A stretch of 64,000 nt of DNA from Aeromonas sp. RU39B (GTDB lineage Bacteria > Pseudomonadota > Gammaproteobacteria > Enterobacterales > Aeromonadaceae): assembly GCF_900156095.1 (NCBI RefSeq), contig NZ_FTMJ01000005.1, positions 124,001-188,000 on the forward strand, given 5' to 3'. Position 1 is the stretch's first letter; each line of letters starts with the position of its first letter. A program made the position numbers and the translations under genes. The notes below the pieces were generated by a model, which was given only the letters and a program-made list of their open reading frames with translations, was not told where the DNA came from and did no database searches. Below, in pieces: positions 8,713 to 18,402 of the stretch.

Positions 8713-10089
8713 TTACGGGCGCACCGCCTCGGTATACCCGTCAGGGAGCAGGTGTTGGCGTGAAACGCGAGTCAGGCGCAGACCCAGCATCAGGGCCGCC
8801 GAGGTCAATCCGACGATAAACCCGGTCCAGAATCCCTGTGGCCCCATGTGCGGCACGATAAGATCGGTCATCCCCAGCGTGACACCGGTCGGTAACCCGA
8901 GACCCCAGTAGGCCACCAGCGTGATATAGAAGATGGCTTTGGTGTCTTTGTAACCGCGCAGCGCTGCGGCAGCGACCACCTGCACCGAATCGGAGATCTG
9001 GTAGATCGCCGCGAGCAGTAGCAAGGCGGCCGCCAGCCTCAATACGGTGGGGTCGTCAGTGTAGATATCGGCGATGTGCGAGCGCAGCAGCACAGTGAAT
9101 ATCGCCGTCATGGCCGCAGCGCTCATGCCCAGCGCCAGACCGGTTTTGGCCGACAGTCGCGCATGCTGCGGCGCTCCTTCACCCAGGTTATGGCCAACCC
9201 GGATGGTCACCGCCACGCCAATGGAGAGGGGCAGCATAAACACCAGACTGGAGAAATTGAGCGCCACTTGATGGCTGGCGACAATTTCGGCACCAAATGG
9301 TGCCAACAAAATCGCCACCACGGTAAAGAGGGTCACTTCGCAGAAGATGGCCATGGCAATGGGAAAGCCGAGGCGGAAGATCCGCCAGATCCGGCTGCCA
9401 TTGGGCAGGGCCAGCTGCGAGAAGAGCGCAAACGGCGCAAAGCGGCGCGAGCGGCGAAGGTACAAGACCATCACCACCAGCTCGGCCCATAGCACGATGG
9501 CAGAGGCCACGCCGCAGCCCACACCGCCGAGTTTGGGCATGCCAAATAGACCGTGAATAAAGATGGTGTTCGCCGGCACATTCACCGCCAGGCCGACAAA
9601 GCCGATCACCATGGTTGGAATGGTAAAAGAGAGCCCCTCGGTGAAGTTGCGCAGCACCTGAAACAGAGCAAAGGCGGGCAGCCCCCACATGATCGCATGC
9701 AGGAAACCGGCGGTCTTGGCGGCCAGCTCGGGCGCGACATCCATCAGGGCGAGCGCATGGGGGCTCACATAGAGCGCCAGCATACCCAGCGGAATAATCA
9801 TCAGCGCCAGCCACAAGCCCTGATGCACGGCCGGGCGAATGTCACCGCGTTTTTGGGCGCCATTGAGCTGGGAGATGATGGGGGTCAGCGCCATGATGAG
9901 CCCCTGCACCAGCAAAATCACGGGCAGCCAAAAGCTGGTGGCTACCGAGACGGCCGCGAGATCCAGTGCACTGACCTGACCGGCCATCACGGTATCGACG
10001 AAGCTCATGGCCACCTGGGCAACCTGGGCCACTAAAATCGGGCCGGCCAGACGGATAAGATGACGAGCTTCGCTCCAATAGGGTTGCAC
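8713..10089 (-). CDS. norM: MATE-family multidrug/sodium antiporter
   Basis: 458 residues, the usual MATE length, with about 12 hydrophobic segments in two bundles; the N-terminal pattern EARHLIRLAGPILVAQ and SFVDTVMAG is typical of NorM/MdtK. These inner-membrane proteins expel cationic drugs and dyes in exchange for sodium or protons. An in-frame ATG lies four codons upstream, but GGAGG falls inside that extension 6 nt before this GTG, and relatives begin at the corresponding point, so GTG is preferred. ribE lies close by on the other strand, the same neighbourhood as E. coli mdtK-ribC. The tRNA-Val operon promoter starts just beyond its 3' end. Confidence 0.93.
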   Translation of the reverse strand: MQPYWSEARHLIRLAGPILVAQVAQVAMSFVDTVMAGQVSALDLAAVSVATSFWLPVILLVQGLIMALTPIISQLNGAQKRGDIRPAVHQGLWLALMIIPLGMLALYVSPHALALMDVAPELAAKTAGFLHAIMWGLPAFALFQVLRNFTEGLSFTIPTMVIGFVGLAVNVPANTIFIHGLFGMPKLGGVGCGVASAIVLWAELVVMVLYLRRSRRFAPFALFSQLALPNGSRIWRIFRLGFPIAMAIFCEVTLFTVVAILLAPFGAEIVASHQVALNFSSLVFMLPLSIGVAVTIRVGHNLGEGAPQHARLSAKTGLALGMSAAAMTAIFTVLLRSHIADIYTDDPTVLRLAAALLLLAAIYQISDSVQVVAAAALRGYKDTKAIFYITLVAYWGLGLPTGVTLGMTDLIVPHMGPQGFWTGFIVGLTSAALMLGLRLTRVSRQHLLPDGYTEAVRP

Positions 10090-10158
10090 GAATACCTCCA
10101 TGGTATGGATAACAGGAAAAGAGCAGGTGGGGTTAAGCGGTGCCGGAATGGCAGATGA

Positions 10159-10185
10159 GGGTCCCAGTGTAGCTGGCTGGGACCC
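10159..10185. repeat. Perfect 9-bp inverted repeat between yaeP and norM
   Basis: GGGTCCCAG and CTGGGACCC flank a 9-nt loop. Neither side has a T run, so this is a stable stem-loop rather than a classical terminator. Confidence 0.5.
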
Positions 10186-10208
10186 GAAAGCAAACTCAGT
10201 TGCCGTGC

Positions 10209-10415
10209 TTAGTCATCACGATGATCGCTCATCAGCAGGTTGGCTGCCGCGTAAGCGGCTTGCTGGCGCAGCTCATCCGGTACGCGATCATCGGCTGCCA
10301 CGGCATTCAGTGCGCGCACAGACGCCGCGATAGAGTTTGGGATATAGCCAAGATCGCCTGAACCGATCTGGCTGTAAGCGGCGCGGACCGCTTCGCAACA
10401 TTCATACACTGTCAT
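10209..10415 (-). CDS. yaeP: YaeP family small protein (UPF0253)
   Basis: 68 residues. It aligns over its full length with E. coli YaeP as I recall that sequence: SGDLGYIPNSI, NAVAADDRV and the C-terminal YAAANLLMSDHR. Function unknown; soluble, no signal peptide or membrane segment. AGGAG lies 6 nt before the ATG and a good promoter lies upstream. In E. coli the gene is elsewhere, so its position beside ribE and norM says little about its job. Confidence 0.9.
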   Translation of the reverse strand: MTVYECCEAVRAAYSQIGSGDLGYIPNSIAASVRALNAVAADDRVPDELRQQAAYAAANLLMSDHRDD

Positions 10416-10446
10416 CGCACTGCTCCTGTCAATTTAACCGGCAGGC

Positions 10447-10476
10447 ACTATAACGGGTTCGACATGGCTTTGTCAG
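10447..10476 (-). promoter_or_regulatory. Probable promoter of yaeP
   Basis: Minus strand: CTGACA, 18-bp spacer, TATAGT, about 30 bp before the start codon. Confidence 0.5.
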
Positions 10477-10559
10477 CGTGACTTGTGTTTTGCCTGCAAC
10501 GACTTAGAGTGGACAGCATGTCGGGCGCCGGCGGCGCCCCCAGTGGAGAAAAGAGACCA

Positions 10560-11177
10560 ATGTTTACCGGTATTGTTCAAGGGTTGGCCGAGATCGTGGC
10601 CATCGAGCGCAAAGCGGGTCTGCACACCCATGTGATTCGTATGCCGTCGCCCGAGTGGGGTGAGGGACTGACCCTGGGGGCGTCGGTGGCTCATAACGGC
10701 TGCTGCCTGACGGTCACCGAGATAAGTGGCGAGCGGGTCAGTTTTGATCTGATGCAGGAGACCTTGCGCCTGACTAACTTAGGCGTACTTAATGTGGGCG
10801 ATAAGGTCAACGTGGAGCGGGCCGCCCGCATTGGTGACGAGATTGGCGGCCATCAGATGTCGGGTCATATCATGGCGACCGCGCAGGTCACCGAGGTGAT
10901 TGATAGCGCCAACAACCGCCAGGTCTGGTTTGAGCTAGGTGATGATCTGATGCGCTACGTGCTGACCAAGGGCTATATCGGGATTGACGGGATCAGCCTG
11001 ACCATCGGCGCCGTGGCGGGCACGCGGTTTTGCGTCAACCTTATTCCTGAAACGCTGGCGCGCACCAACCTCGGCTGGGTGCAACCGGGCTGGCGCGCCA
11101 ACATTGAGATTGATCCGCAAACCCAAGCGATAGTCGACACGGTCGAGCGGGTGCTGGCGGCAAGATTACCTGCCTAA
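10560..11177 (+). CDS. ribE: Riboflavin synthase, alpha subunit
   Basis: 205 residues made of two lumazine-binding repeats: MFTGIVQG at the start of the first and a second repeat from about residue 98 with [14 protein letters not shown] near its end. The enzyme dismutates two molecules of 6,7-dimethyl-8-ribityllumazine to riboflavin, the last step of vitamin B2 synthesis, as a cytoplasmic homotrimer. The ATG is chosen because MFTGIV is the invariant family start; GGAGA lies 10 nt upstream, whereas the frame extends 25 codons further with no family match. I saw no FMN-riboswitch-like leader. The gene stands alone rather than in a rib operon. Confidence 0.97.
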   Translation: MFTGIVQGLAEIVAIERKAGLHTHVIRMPSPEWGEGLTLGASVAHNGCCLTVTEISGERVSFDLMQETLRLTNLGVLNVGDKVNVERAARIGDEIGGHQMSGHIMATAQVTEVIDSANNRQVWFELGDDLMRYVLTKGYIGIDGISLTIGAVAGTRFCVNLIPETLARTNLGWVQPGWRANIEIDPQTQAIVDTVERVLAARLPA

Positions 11178-11216
11178 ATGCCGCAATGAGAACGGGACCA
11201 TCAGGCCCCGTCGTAG

Positions 11217-11420
11217 TTAGAAGATCTGCTCGTCGTCAGAATCCACATAGAGTTGCAACCGGTCGCGCTCCTCATCCCGATGCAGTCTTAAGTGGATGGG
11301 GTTACAGCAGGCCATGCAATCTTCGTAAAAGTCCTGATCCCCCTGGCTGGCATCAAGCTCCACCATGGTGTGGTGGCCGCAGTGGGGGCAGACGATACGC
11401 TTGCTGGTGTAGGTGATCAT
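11217..11420 (-). CDS. CPXCG motif-containing cysteine-rich protein
   Basis: 67 residues. Two pairs of cysteines, CPHCG at 11-15 and CMACC near 35-39, suggest a small zinc ribbon; the C-terminal third is acidic. This matches the CPXCG cysteine-rich family, whose role is not known. A GGAGGAG site lies just before the ATG. It is a single-gene unit between ribE (convergent) and hxpB. Confidence 0.87.
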   Translation of the reverse strand: MITYTSKRIVCPHCGHHTMVELDASQGDQDFYEDCMACCNPIHLRLHRDEERDRLQLYVDSDDEQIF

Positions 11421-11512
11421 GGTCTCCTCCCGCCCGTCAGGGCACTGGTTGTGGCATACCCTGAATTGAGTCTAGCTGCACATAGCGGGAGAAAACCGGA
11501 GAGGGTGCACGT

Positions 11513-12157
11513 TTAGCGCAGATGATCTGCCGTGAGCTCAGCGAGTGAGCGCAGCTCCAGGTCGGCAATCGCCAGTCGCGGATCACCGTGCAGGATCGGA
11601 TCGGGCACAATCAGCGCCTTCATGCGCGCCGCCTTGGCTGCCAGCAGGCCGTTAAAGCTGTCTTCAATGGCCAGACACTCATCGGGCTCAAGCCCCATCT
11701 TCTGGGCGGCGTGGATGTAGACATCCGGGTGCGGCTTGCCGTAACGCTCAACCTCTGCCGAGTGCAGTGCTTCGAAGTGGTGGCGAATGCCCAAGGTCGC
11801 CAGCACGTTGTGTACCATGGCCATGGGGGAGCTGGTTGCAAGGCCGATGCGCAGGCCCTGATCACGGATCAGTGACAGCGCGTGATCCAGCCCCTCTTTA
11901 GCAACCCCTTCGGCGCGGATCAGTGCATTGACCTCTTCGACAATCAGATTCACCACCTGTTCCGGCGCCGGTGCATTGATCAGGCCCGGATAGCGCTGCG
12001 CCACCAGCTGATCGATACGAAGCCCCATGGTCTCGTCGCAATCGGCCTGGCTCATCGGCCGGCCAAACGAGCCAAACACGGCCATCTGAGCGCGTGCCCA
12101 GAACGGTTCGGAATCAAGTAACACGCCATCCATGTCGAAAATGACAGCCTTGAGCAT
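11513..12157 (-). CDS. hxpB: HAD-superfamily hexitol phosphatase (HxpB/YniC-like)
   Basis: 214 residues with all HAD motifs: DMDGVLLDSE (nucleophile Asp8, acid-base Asp10), TSSP (motif II), KPHPDVY (motif III Lys) and EDSFNG (motif IV). Length and cap region resemble E. coli YniC, which dephosphorylates 2-deoxyglucose-6-phosphate and hexitol phosphates. The frame is open 45 codons further upstream but there is no family match there, and AGGAGA precedes this ATG. It is downstream of purT, separated by a strong terminator. Confidence 0.85.
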   Translation of the reverse strand: MLKAVIFDMDGVLLDSEPFWARAQMAVFGSFGRPMSQADCDETMGLRIDQLVAQRYPGLINAPAPEQVVNLIVEEVNALIRAEGVAKEGLDHALSLIRDQGLRIGLATSSPMAMVHNVLATLGIRHHFEALHSAEVERYGKPHPDVYIHAAQKMGLEPDECLAIEDSFNGLLAAKAARMKALIVPDPILHGDPRLAIADLELRSLAELTADHLR

Positions 12158-12244
12158 AGTGTCTCCTAATGCGGCGCCGTGTGGGCGCAGGAACGGAAAG
12201 TCGGAGGAAGAACGCACCATCGTTTGCCAAAAATGAAGGGGTTC

Positions 12245-12276
12245 GCCAAAAAAGAAGGGCGCATCATAGCGCCCTT
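12245..12276 (-). terminator. Rho-independent terminator of purT
   Basis: Minus strand: AAGGGCGC, loop, GCGCCCTT, then TTCTTTTTT. It begins about 15 bp after the purT stop. Confidence 0.9.
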
Positions 12277-12292
12277 TGTGGTGAAAACCCAA

Positions 12293-13471
12293 TCAGGCCT
12301 TCACCTCGACCCGGTCGGCCACCTGCTTGGCCAGGTCCACCGCCTCGCGGGTGTCAGTGCCACGTGCCAGCGCCACGCCCAGACGGCGGCGGCCGTGGAT
12401 CTCCGGTTTACCAAACAGGCGCAGCTGCGCGCCCGGCACCAAAGAGAGCGCTTCGGCAACACCGGCAAAGCCGATATCGTTGCTGTCGCCATCGCGCAGC
12501 ACAACTGCTGAGGCGCTCGGGCCATATTGGGTGATCTGGCCGACCGGCAGACCCAGAATGGCGCGTACGTGCAGGGCAAATTCCGACAAGTCCTGCGAAA
12601 TAAGCGTGACCATGCCGGTGTCGTGCGGACGCGGGGAGACTTCGCTAAACCACACCTCGTCGCCTTTGACAAACAGCTCGACGCCAAACAGACCGTGACC
12701 GCCGAGGGCTGCCACCACCTTGCCGGCTACATCCCGTGAGCGGGCCAGCGCCAGTTCACTCATCACCTGTGGTTGCCAGGATTCGCGATAATCACCCTCT
12801 TCTTGGCGATGGCCGATGGGGGCGCAAAAATGGATGCCATCCACGGCGCTGACGGTCAGCAAGGTGATCTCGTACTCAAAATCGATAAACCCCTCGACGA
12901 TCACCTTGCCGCGACCGGCGCGGCCGCCCTCTTGGGCATATTGCCAGGCGTGGGCCAGATCGGCGCTGCTGCGAACCACGCTCTGCCCCTTGCCTGAGGA
13001 GCTCATCACCGGCTTGACCACGCAGGGCATACCGACCGCATGCACCGCCTCCTGAAACTCCGCTTCGCTGGCGGCAAAACGATACGGGGAGGTGGGCAGC
13101 GCCAGATCTTCGGCAGCCAGACGACGGATCCCTTCCCGGTTCATGGTGAGCTGGGTAGCACGGGCGGTCGGCACCACGCGATGACCCTCTTGCTCGAGCT
13201 CGCGCAGCATGTCGGTGGCGATCGCTTCAATTTCGGGAATGATCAGGTGGGGGCGGTATGACTCGACCAGTGAGCGCAAGGCGGCGCCATCGAGCATATC
13301 CAGCACTGTGCTGTGGTGGGCCACCTGCATGGCCGGTGCGGCGGCGTAGCGATCGGCTGCCATCACTTCAACGCCGAGGCGTTGCAGTTCGATAGCGACC
13401 TCTTTGCCCAGTTCGCCCGAACCCAGCAGCAGGGCGCGAGTGGCAGAGGGGCGGGTTGCAGTTCCCAGCAT
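12293..13471 (-). CDS. purT: Formate-dependent phosphoribosylglycinamide formyltransferase 2
   Basis: 392 residues, identical in length to E. coli PurT. It uses ATP and formate to formylate GAR, an alternative to PurN in step 3 of purine synthesis. ATP-grasp architecture: nucleotide-binding [15 protein letters not shown] near residues 14-28, [15 protein letters not shown] in the ATP-binding domain, and [12 protein letters not shown] metal-binding residues. Two ATGs lie two codons apart; AGGAG sits 7 nt before this one but only 1 nt before the other. The start codon is about 30 bp downstream of the previous gene's terminator, leaving little room for a separate promoter. No clear PurR box was seen. 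Confidence 0.96.
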   Translation of the reverse strand: MLGTATRPSATRALLLGSGELGKEVAIELQRLGVEVMAADRYAAAPAMQVAHHSTVLDMLDGAALRSLVESYRPHLIIPEIEAIATDMLRELEQEGHRVVPTARATQLTMNREGIRRLAAEDLALPTSPYRFAASEAEFQEAVHAVGMPCVVKPVMSSSGKGQSVVRSSADLAHAWQYAQEGGRAGRGKVIVEGFIDFEYEITLLTVSAVDGIHFCAPIGHRQEEGDYRESWQPQVMSELALARSRDVAGKVVAALGGHGLFGVELFVKGDEVWFSEVSPRPHDTGMVTLISQDLSEFALHVRAILGLPVGQITQYGPSASAVVLRDGDSNDIGFAGVAEALSLVPGAQLRLFGKPEIHGRRRLGVALARGTDTREAVDLAKQVADRVEVKA

Positions 13472-13500
13472 GGTCATACTCCTTTTTACGCGGTCATGAC

Positions 13501-13527
13501 AAAAAAGAAGGCACGCGCTAGCGTGCC
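13501..13527 (-). terminator. Rho-independent terminator of the DMT transporter gene
   Basis: Minus strand: GGCACGC, GCTA-type loop, GCGTGCC, then TTCTTTTTT. The stem starts directly at the stop codon. Confidence 0.88.
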
Positions 13528-14409
13528 TCAGGACGGTGATCGGGGCCGGCGCTGCTCCAGACGCGTGAGCAGCGTGACCGCCAGCATGATGATGGCGGCA
13601 CCCAGCCACAGGCGACCGGGCGGCGCCCAGCCAAATACCAGCCAGCCGGCCGCGACATTGAGCGGCAGCTTGGCAAAATCAAAAGGTTGCACAAATGACG
13701 CCTCAGCCACGCTGTAGGCTCGGGCAATCGCCATCTGCGCGGCGGCGCCAAGTGCCCCGGCCAGCGCCACCATCCACCACTGCGGCAAGGTGGGCCACTG
13801 CCAGTCGGGCAGGGCCAGCATGGCGTTAAACGGGGTCGAGAGCAGCAGCAGATACACCACGATGGTGTGCGGTGATTCGCTGGCCGACTGATAGCGCACC
13901 ATCAAGGAATACCCAGCCCAAAACAGCGCGGCCACGATGGGAAGCAGCGCCGCCAGGGTAAAATCATCATTCCAGGGCGCCAGGATGATCATGGCCCCGG
14001 CAAAACCGGCGAGGGTTGCCAGCAGGCGGGCGCGACTGACCTGCTCTTTGAGCAGCAGCGCCGAGCCCAGAGTGGCAAACAGGGGTGAGGTCATCAGCAG
14101 CGCGATGCCGAGCCAGATCGGGACGGGCACGGCCAGTGCCCAGAGCCAGAATTGAATACCGATCACCGCCAGCGCCACCCGGAACAGGTGCTGGAAAGGG
14201 TGGCGGGTGCGCAAGGAGCGGGCCATTCCATGGCGCAGCAGCCAGGGCAGCAGGCAGAGCAGGGCAATCAGGTATTGGTGAAAGGCCACCTGGGTAGAAG
14301 GCAATCCCAGAGCGGCGCTGGCGTATTGGCTCAGACTGTTGACGGCGGCAAAACAGAGGCCGGCCACCACCATCCAGACTGCACCAGCCAGGGGAGCGTG
14401 CCTGTGCAT
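13528..14409 (-). CDS. DMT superfamily transporter (two EamA domains)
   Basis: 293 residues with about ten hydrophobic segments arranged as two EamA repeats; the second repeat starts near [18 protein letters not shown]. Such inner-membrane proteins export metabolites or amino acids; the substrate cannot be told. No clear ribosome-binding site precedes the ATG, so the start is the least certain part. It is monocistronic with its own terminator at the stop codon and is followed by purT. Confidence 0.85.
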   Translation of the reverse strand: MHRHAPLAGAVWMVVAGLCFAAVNSLSQYASAALGLPSTQVAFHQYLIALLCLLPWLLRHGMARSLRTRHPFQHLFRVALAVIGIQFWLWALAVPVPIWLGIALLMTSPLFATLGSALLLKEQVSRARLLATLAGFAGAMIILAPWNDDFTLAALLPIVAALFWAGYSLMVRYQSASESPHTIVVYLLLLSTPFNAMLALPDWQWPTLPQWWMVALAGALGAAAQMAIARAYSVAEASFVQPFDFAKLPLNVAAGWLVFGWAPPGRLWLGAAIIMLAVTLLTRLEQRRPRSPS

Positions 14410-14607
14410 GGTTTCGTGATGGCTCTTGCCCCGACGGGGCGGTCAAAAAAGTGCGGCGAATAATAGCCGCAATCGTTTTCTATTCCAAGCCCCACCCAGG
14501 AAAAACCTGATGTTCTGGTGGTTTCCAAGGTGCTTTTTGTTCAAATTTATTGAATGAATTAAGCCAACTTTTTCGCTGTGATGGACTAGAGTCAATGGGT
14601 AAAGTGA

Positions 14608-15249
<642 letters not shown>

Positions 15250-15286
15250 GCGCCAGCGCTTAACGTCGCAGCGTCATGCTTACATG

Positions 15287-15320
15287 AAAGAGCCGGCAGA
15301 TTGCCGGCTCTTTGCTTTTT
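15287..15320. terminator. Bidirectional terminator between azoR and the DUF4250 gene
   Basis: AAAGAGCCGGCA and TGCCGGCTCTTT form a 12-bp stem with a 3-nt loop; a T-rich tail follows on the plus strand. The next gene converges from the other strand. Confidence 0.9.
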
Positions 15321-15330
15321 ATCGAATCAG

Positions 15331-15519
15331 TTAACGAAACTGGCGCTGCTCACTGTGGTAGTGAAAGCCGCCCTCGGCCAGACGCGCTTCGAGGGCGGCC
15401 CGGTCGATGTCGTAGGCACGGACCAGATCGTCGAGATCGTCATAGTTGTCACGCAGTTGCATGTTGACCATGCTCAGCAGCATGTTGACATCCATGGTGG
15501 CAAAACGCTCGAGTCCCAT
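15331..15519 (-). CDS. DUF4250 domain protein
   Basis: 62 residues matching the DUF4250 family: MLLSMVNMQLRDNYDDLDDLV in the first half and a C-terminal GFHYHSEQRQF. Small, soluble, no known function. It begins 3 bp after the stop of the MarR gene, with AAGGA just before that junction, so the two form an operon. A role linked to the MarR regulon is inference only. Confidence 0.85.
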   Translation of the reverse strand: MGLERFATMDVNMLLSMVNMQLRDNYDDLDDLVRAYDIDRAALEARLAEGGFHYHSEQRQFR

Positions 15520-15522
15520 TGG

Positions 15523-15984
15523 TTAATCCTTGTCCAGAATGTGCAGCTTGCCGATCGCCTCGTCGAGGCTCTTGAGCTGCTCATTGATCTGGATGCGGGA
15601 ATCGTTGGGCAGGTGTTGGCTCAGGGTGGTTTCCCAGCTGGCGATATCGACCTTGAGCTTTTCAAACAGGGCTTGGCCCACTTCGGAAAGAGAAACCAGA
15701 TTGATACGCTTGTCCTGCGCGTGGCTTTGCGTGGTGACCATGCCCTTTTCACCGAGACGATGGATTTCGCGCGAAATGCGAACCTTGTCCATGCCGCTGG
15801 CTTCGACCAGATCTTTCTGGCTGATGGGATAGTGGGGGCCCAACACCATCATGAGGCGCCACTGGGGAACCGTCAGCTGATAGCGCTGCTGATAAAACTG
15901 CTCGAACGTTTCCCGCACCATTTCAGCGGCGTGAACCAGCTGGTAGGGGGGATAGTACTGGAGCAGGCCGATGGGTTTATGCAT
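15523..15984 (-). CDS. MarR-family transcriptional regulator
   Basis: 153 residues; the winged helix lies centrally (VPQWRLMMVLGPHYPISQKDLVEASGMDKVRISREIHRLGEKG, shown here in its helix order) followed by the wing DKRINLVSLSEVGQ. MarR dimers usually repress efflux or detoxification genes and respond to phenolics or oxidants. AGGAG lies 6 nt before this ATG; an upstream in-frame TTG has no site. A stem-loop sits just upstream of the start. It forms an operon with the DUF4250 gene and converges on azoR. Confidence 0.9.
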   Translation of the reverse strand: MHKPIGLLQYYPPYQLVHAAEMVRETFEQFYQQRYQLTVPQWRLMMVLGPHYPISQKDLVEASGMDKVRISREIHRLGEKGMVTTQSHAQDKRINLVSLSEVGQALFEKLKVDIASWETTLSQHLPNDSRIQINEQLKSLDEAIGKLHILDKD

Positions 15985-16000
15985 AACGTCTCCTGCAGGC

Positions 16001-16022
16001 AAACCGCCCCGCAGGGCGGTTT
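16001..16022. repeat. GC-rich stem-loop upstream of the MarR gene
   Basis: AAACCGCCC and GGGCGGTTT pair with a 4-nt loop. It has no T tail. It could end transcription from the upstream gene or lie in the MarR mRNA leader. Confidence 0.45.
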
Positions 16023-16117
16023 CTCATGATACGGGGGGCATAATACGCCAATTGATCCGGCGGCTCCATGTTCCTTATCACGAATATTGTCGTTAACTCA
16101 GGCTATTAGCGATTTTA

Positions 16118-17359
16118 TCAGCGAGAGTGTTCGTTGCTGCGTAGCCACATCAGGGCCGATTGCTGCAACCAGGCCTGACGGGTGGCCAGTGCATAACTGT
16201 CGGCCTCCTGGCGGCTGGCCGGCAGATACCCTTCCGGCTCCTGTTTGGGTAGCTTGCGCTGACCAAGCAGGGCGCTGCGCACATGGGGATTGGCCGCTAA
16301 TGCTGCTGGCAGCAGCGCTGATGCCGCCTGCTCACCGTCACGCACAAAGGCCAGCAGTACCCGGTTAAACAAAAGCCAGCTAGAAGCTTCGGCAAAGCGC
16401 GTAAGCAGCGCAGCGAGATCATCCCATGCCGCAGTCAGCGCATAGAGACTTGAGAGCGGATAGCGGCAACCCATGGGGTCGTCCAGACACAGGCTTAACA
16501 GTGCCTCGTATTCACATCTTGCCGCTGCATATTGCCCGAGTTGGCGCAGGCAATCGGCGCGCGCCGCACGGGCCGCCAGCAGTGGGCGCAGGGCTGGCTC
16601 ACCCCAGGCATACCCTTGATGCTGCTGCCAAAGCGGCTCATCAAACAGGGGCTCGGCGTCGGCGATAATGCGCTCAAACCAGGGCAGTTGCGCGGCGGGT
16701 TGTCGGCTCAGACGGGCTTTTTCAAACCACTGCTGCCAGAGCGTGAGGTGCGCCTCATCAATCTGTATGGATGCAGGCTCATCAGACGCGCTTTGCATGT
16801 CCGCACTGTCCATCACCTCCTCAAGCACCAGCAAGGTGTTGAGCGCGCTTTTCATGCCATGGCGACTGCGCCGCAAAAATTCAGCGAATGGCTGCGGCTC
16901 GGGCAACGCCTGATGCAGCATGCGAGCCATCTCGCTGTCACGAAACAGACAGAGCTCGGCGGCCAAGCTAAAGCGCTGCATGGTGAGCGGGTCGTTGAGA
17001 TTGCGCGCCGGCGGCCAGTTGGCAAATCCGCAAGCAAATCCCTGACTCCATTGACTGAGGGGCTGATCAGCGGCAAACGCCAACTCAGGCGTTTCGGCCG
17101 GCAGACGGCACTGGCTGGGCAAGCTAAGCGTGCCGGTGTCAGCCTGCTCGGTAAGCTCTGCAATCAGGCTTTGCAGCGCAGCATCGGTGCGCTCGTCTAA
17201 CTCCCCTTGCCAGAGGCCGGCCAGGGGCAGGTGCCAGTTGGGCGCCTCGGGGCTGGTTAAACGGGCGCACAGGAAACCATGCAGGGCAGGGTAGCCCAGT
17301 GTGGGCAGGTGCACGGCCAGCCAGCTATTGAGCTGGCGGGTGCGAACGGATGGTGTCAT
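16118..17359 (-). CDS. UPF0149 (YecA/YgfB-like) protein with helical TPR-like C-terminal half
   Basis: 413 residues. The N-terminal 170 residues resemble UPF0149/YgfB: LHGFLCARL near the start and GFACGFAN around residue 107. The C-terminal half is alpha-helical, rich in Ala, Leu and aromatic residues with pairs such as AARCEYEALLSLCLDDPMGCRYPLSSLY-type segments that look like degenerate TPR units. The usual C-terminal SEC-C zinc motif of YecA proteins is absent. Cytoplasmic, function unknown. AGAGGA precedes the ATG. It stands alone, divergent from cvfB. Confidence 0.65.
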   Translation of the reverse strand: MTPSVRTRQLNSWLAVHLPTLGYPALHGFLCARLTSPEAPNWHLPLAGLWQGELDERTDAALQSLIAELTEQADTGTLSLPSQCRLPAETPELAFAADQPLSQWSQGFACGFANWPPARNLNDPLTMQRFSLAAELCLFRDSEMARMLHQALPEPQPFAEFLRRSRHGMKSALNTLLVLEEVMDSADMQSASDEPASIQIDEAHLTLWQQWFEKARLSRQPAAQLPWFERIIADAEPLFDEPLWQQHQGYAWGEPALRPLLAARAARADCLRQLGQYAAARCEYEALLSLCLDDPMGCRYPLSSLYALTAAWDDLAALLTRFAEASSWLLFNRVLLAFVRDGEQAASALLPAALAANPHVRSALLGQRKLPKQEPEGYLPASRQEADSYALATRQAWLQQSALMWLRSNEHSR

Positions 17360-17523
17360 AGACAGATCCTCTTGGAAGGCAAACTGGCGCGAAGTCTACT
17401 CAAAAGTAGGTGTATTACCAGAGCAGCGCCATCCAAGTGCACGAAATCTGTGCACGAGACCGATGCCGCCACGCCGCGTTTGCGCTATGATGCGCGCCTA
17501 TTTGTGTGGTCGGAACGAGACAG

Positions 17524-18402
17524 ATGATTGAGATTGGCAAAATGAACCTATTGACCGTGGTCGAGCTGGAGCCACGGGGTGCCTGGCTGGCGGCCGGAGA
17601 GGAGTATGGCGAGCTGCTGTTGCCGCGTCGTCAGCTGCCTGCCGATGTCGCTGTCGGCAGTCAGGTATCGGTCTTTCTCTATCTGGATGCCGACTGCGAG
17701 CCGTTTATCACTACCGATACACCGCGTGCCATGGTCGGTGAGTTTGCCGGCCTTAAAGTGGTCACTGCCAACAAGATCGGTGCGTTTCTCGATTGGGGCA
17801 TGAAAAAAGATCTGTTTGTGCCCGAGCGCGAGCAGGCCAAGCCGATGCAGGTCGGGCGTACCTATCTGGTTCGCCTCGGTCTGGATCACGAAGGGCGCAT
17901 GGTTGGCACCAGCAAGATTGACCGTTATTTAGATGGTGGCCGCCCCCCGTTCAACGCCGGTGACGAAGTCACGGTGCAACCGGGTGATCACACGCCGCTC
18001 GGCGTCAAGGTGGTGGTCAACGGCCGCTTTGGCGGCATGCTGTTCAAAAACGAGATCTTTGGCCGTCTGCAGACCGGCAAAGCGCTGCGTGCCTGGGTCA
18101 AGCAGGTGCGTGAGGATGGCAAGATTGACGTGACCCTGCACCAGCCGGGCATGGGCAAGGCAGATGATGCCAGCAGCAAGATCCTGGCTCGCCTCGCCCG
18201 TCAGGATGGCTGGTTAGCGGTGGGTGACAAGAGCGATCCTGAGCTTATTTATCAACTGTTTGGCATCAGCAAAGGCACCTTCAAAAAGGCGATCGGTGGG
18301 CTCTATAAACAGGGGCGTATCGCCATCGAGGATGCCGGTATTCGTCTGGTTGCTGCGCCAGTGGCCGACGAGTCAGGCAACAGTGAGGAGCAGGAGGGCT
18401 GA
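17524..18402 (+). CDS. cvfB: S1-domain RNA-binding protein, CvfB/YitL family
   Basis: 292 residues. CvfB layout: tandem S1-like beta-barrels over about residues 1-205 (GKMNLLTVVE..., KIGAFLDWGMKKDLFVP, LGVKVVVNGRFGGMLFKNEIF) and a C-terminal winged helix (YQLFGISKGTFKKAIGGLYKQGRI) that also binds RNA. In Staphylococcus the homologue affects virulence gene expression; in Gram-negatives the role is unclear. The ATG giving MIEIGK matches relatives; the ribosome-binding site is weak. A TATGAT -10 followed by GCGCGCC lies about 30 bp upstream. The stop overlaps the next start, so the two genes are coupled. Confidence 0.9.
   Translation: MIEIGKMNLLTVVELEPRGAWLAAGEEYGELLLPRRQLPADVAVGSQVSVFLYLDADCEPFITTDTPRAMVGEFAGLKVVTANKIGAFLDWGMKKDLFVPEREQAKPMQVGRTYLVRLGLDHEGRMVGTSKIDRYLDGGRPPFNAGDEVTVQPGDHTPLGVKVVVNGRFGGMLFKNEIFGRLQTGKALRAWVKQVREDGKIDVTLHQPGMGKADDASSKILARLARQDGWLAVGDKSDPELIYQLFGISKGTFKKAIGGLYKQGRIAIEDAGIRLVAAPVADESGNSEEQEG

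Noticed and set aside
10416..10559. FMN riboswitch upstream of ribE
   Set aside because: The leader is short and lacks the long conserved multi-stem layout expected; instead it holds the yaeP promoter on the other strand.
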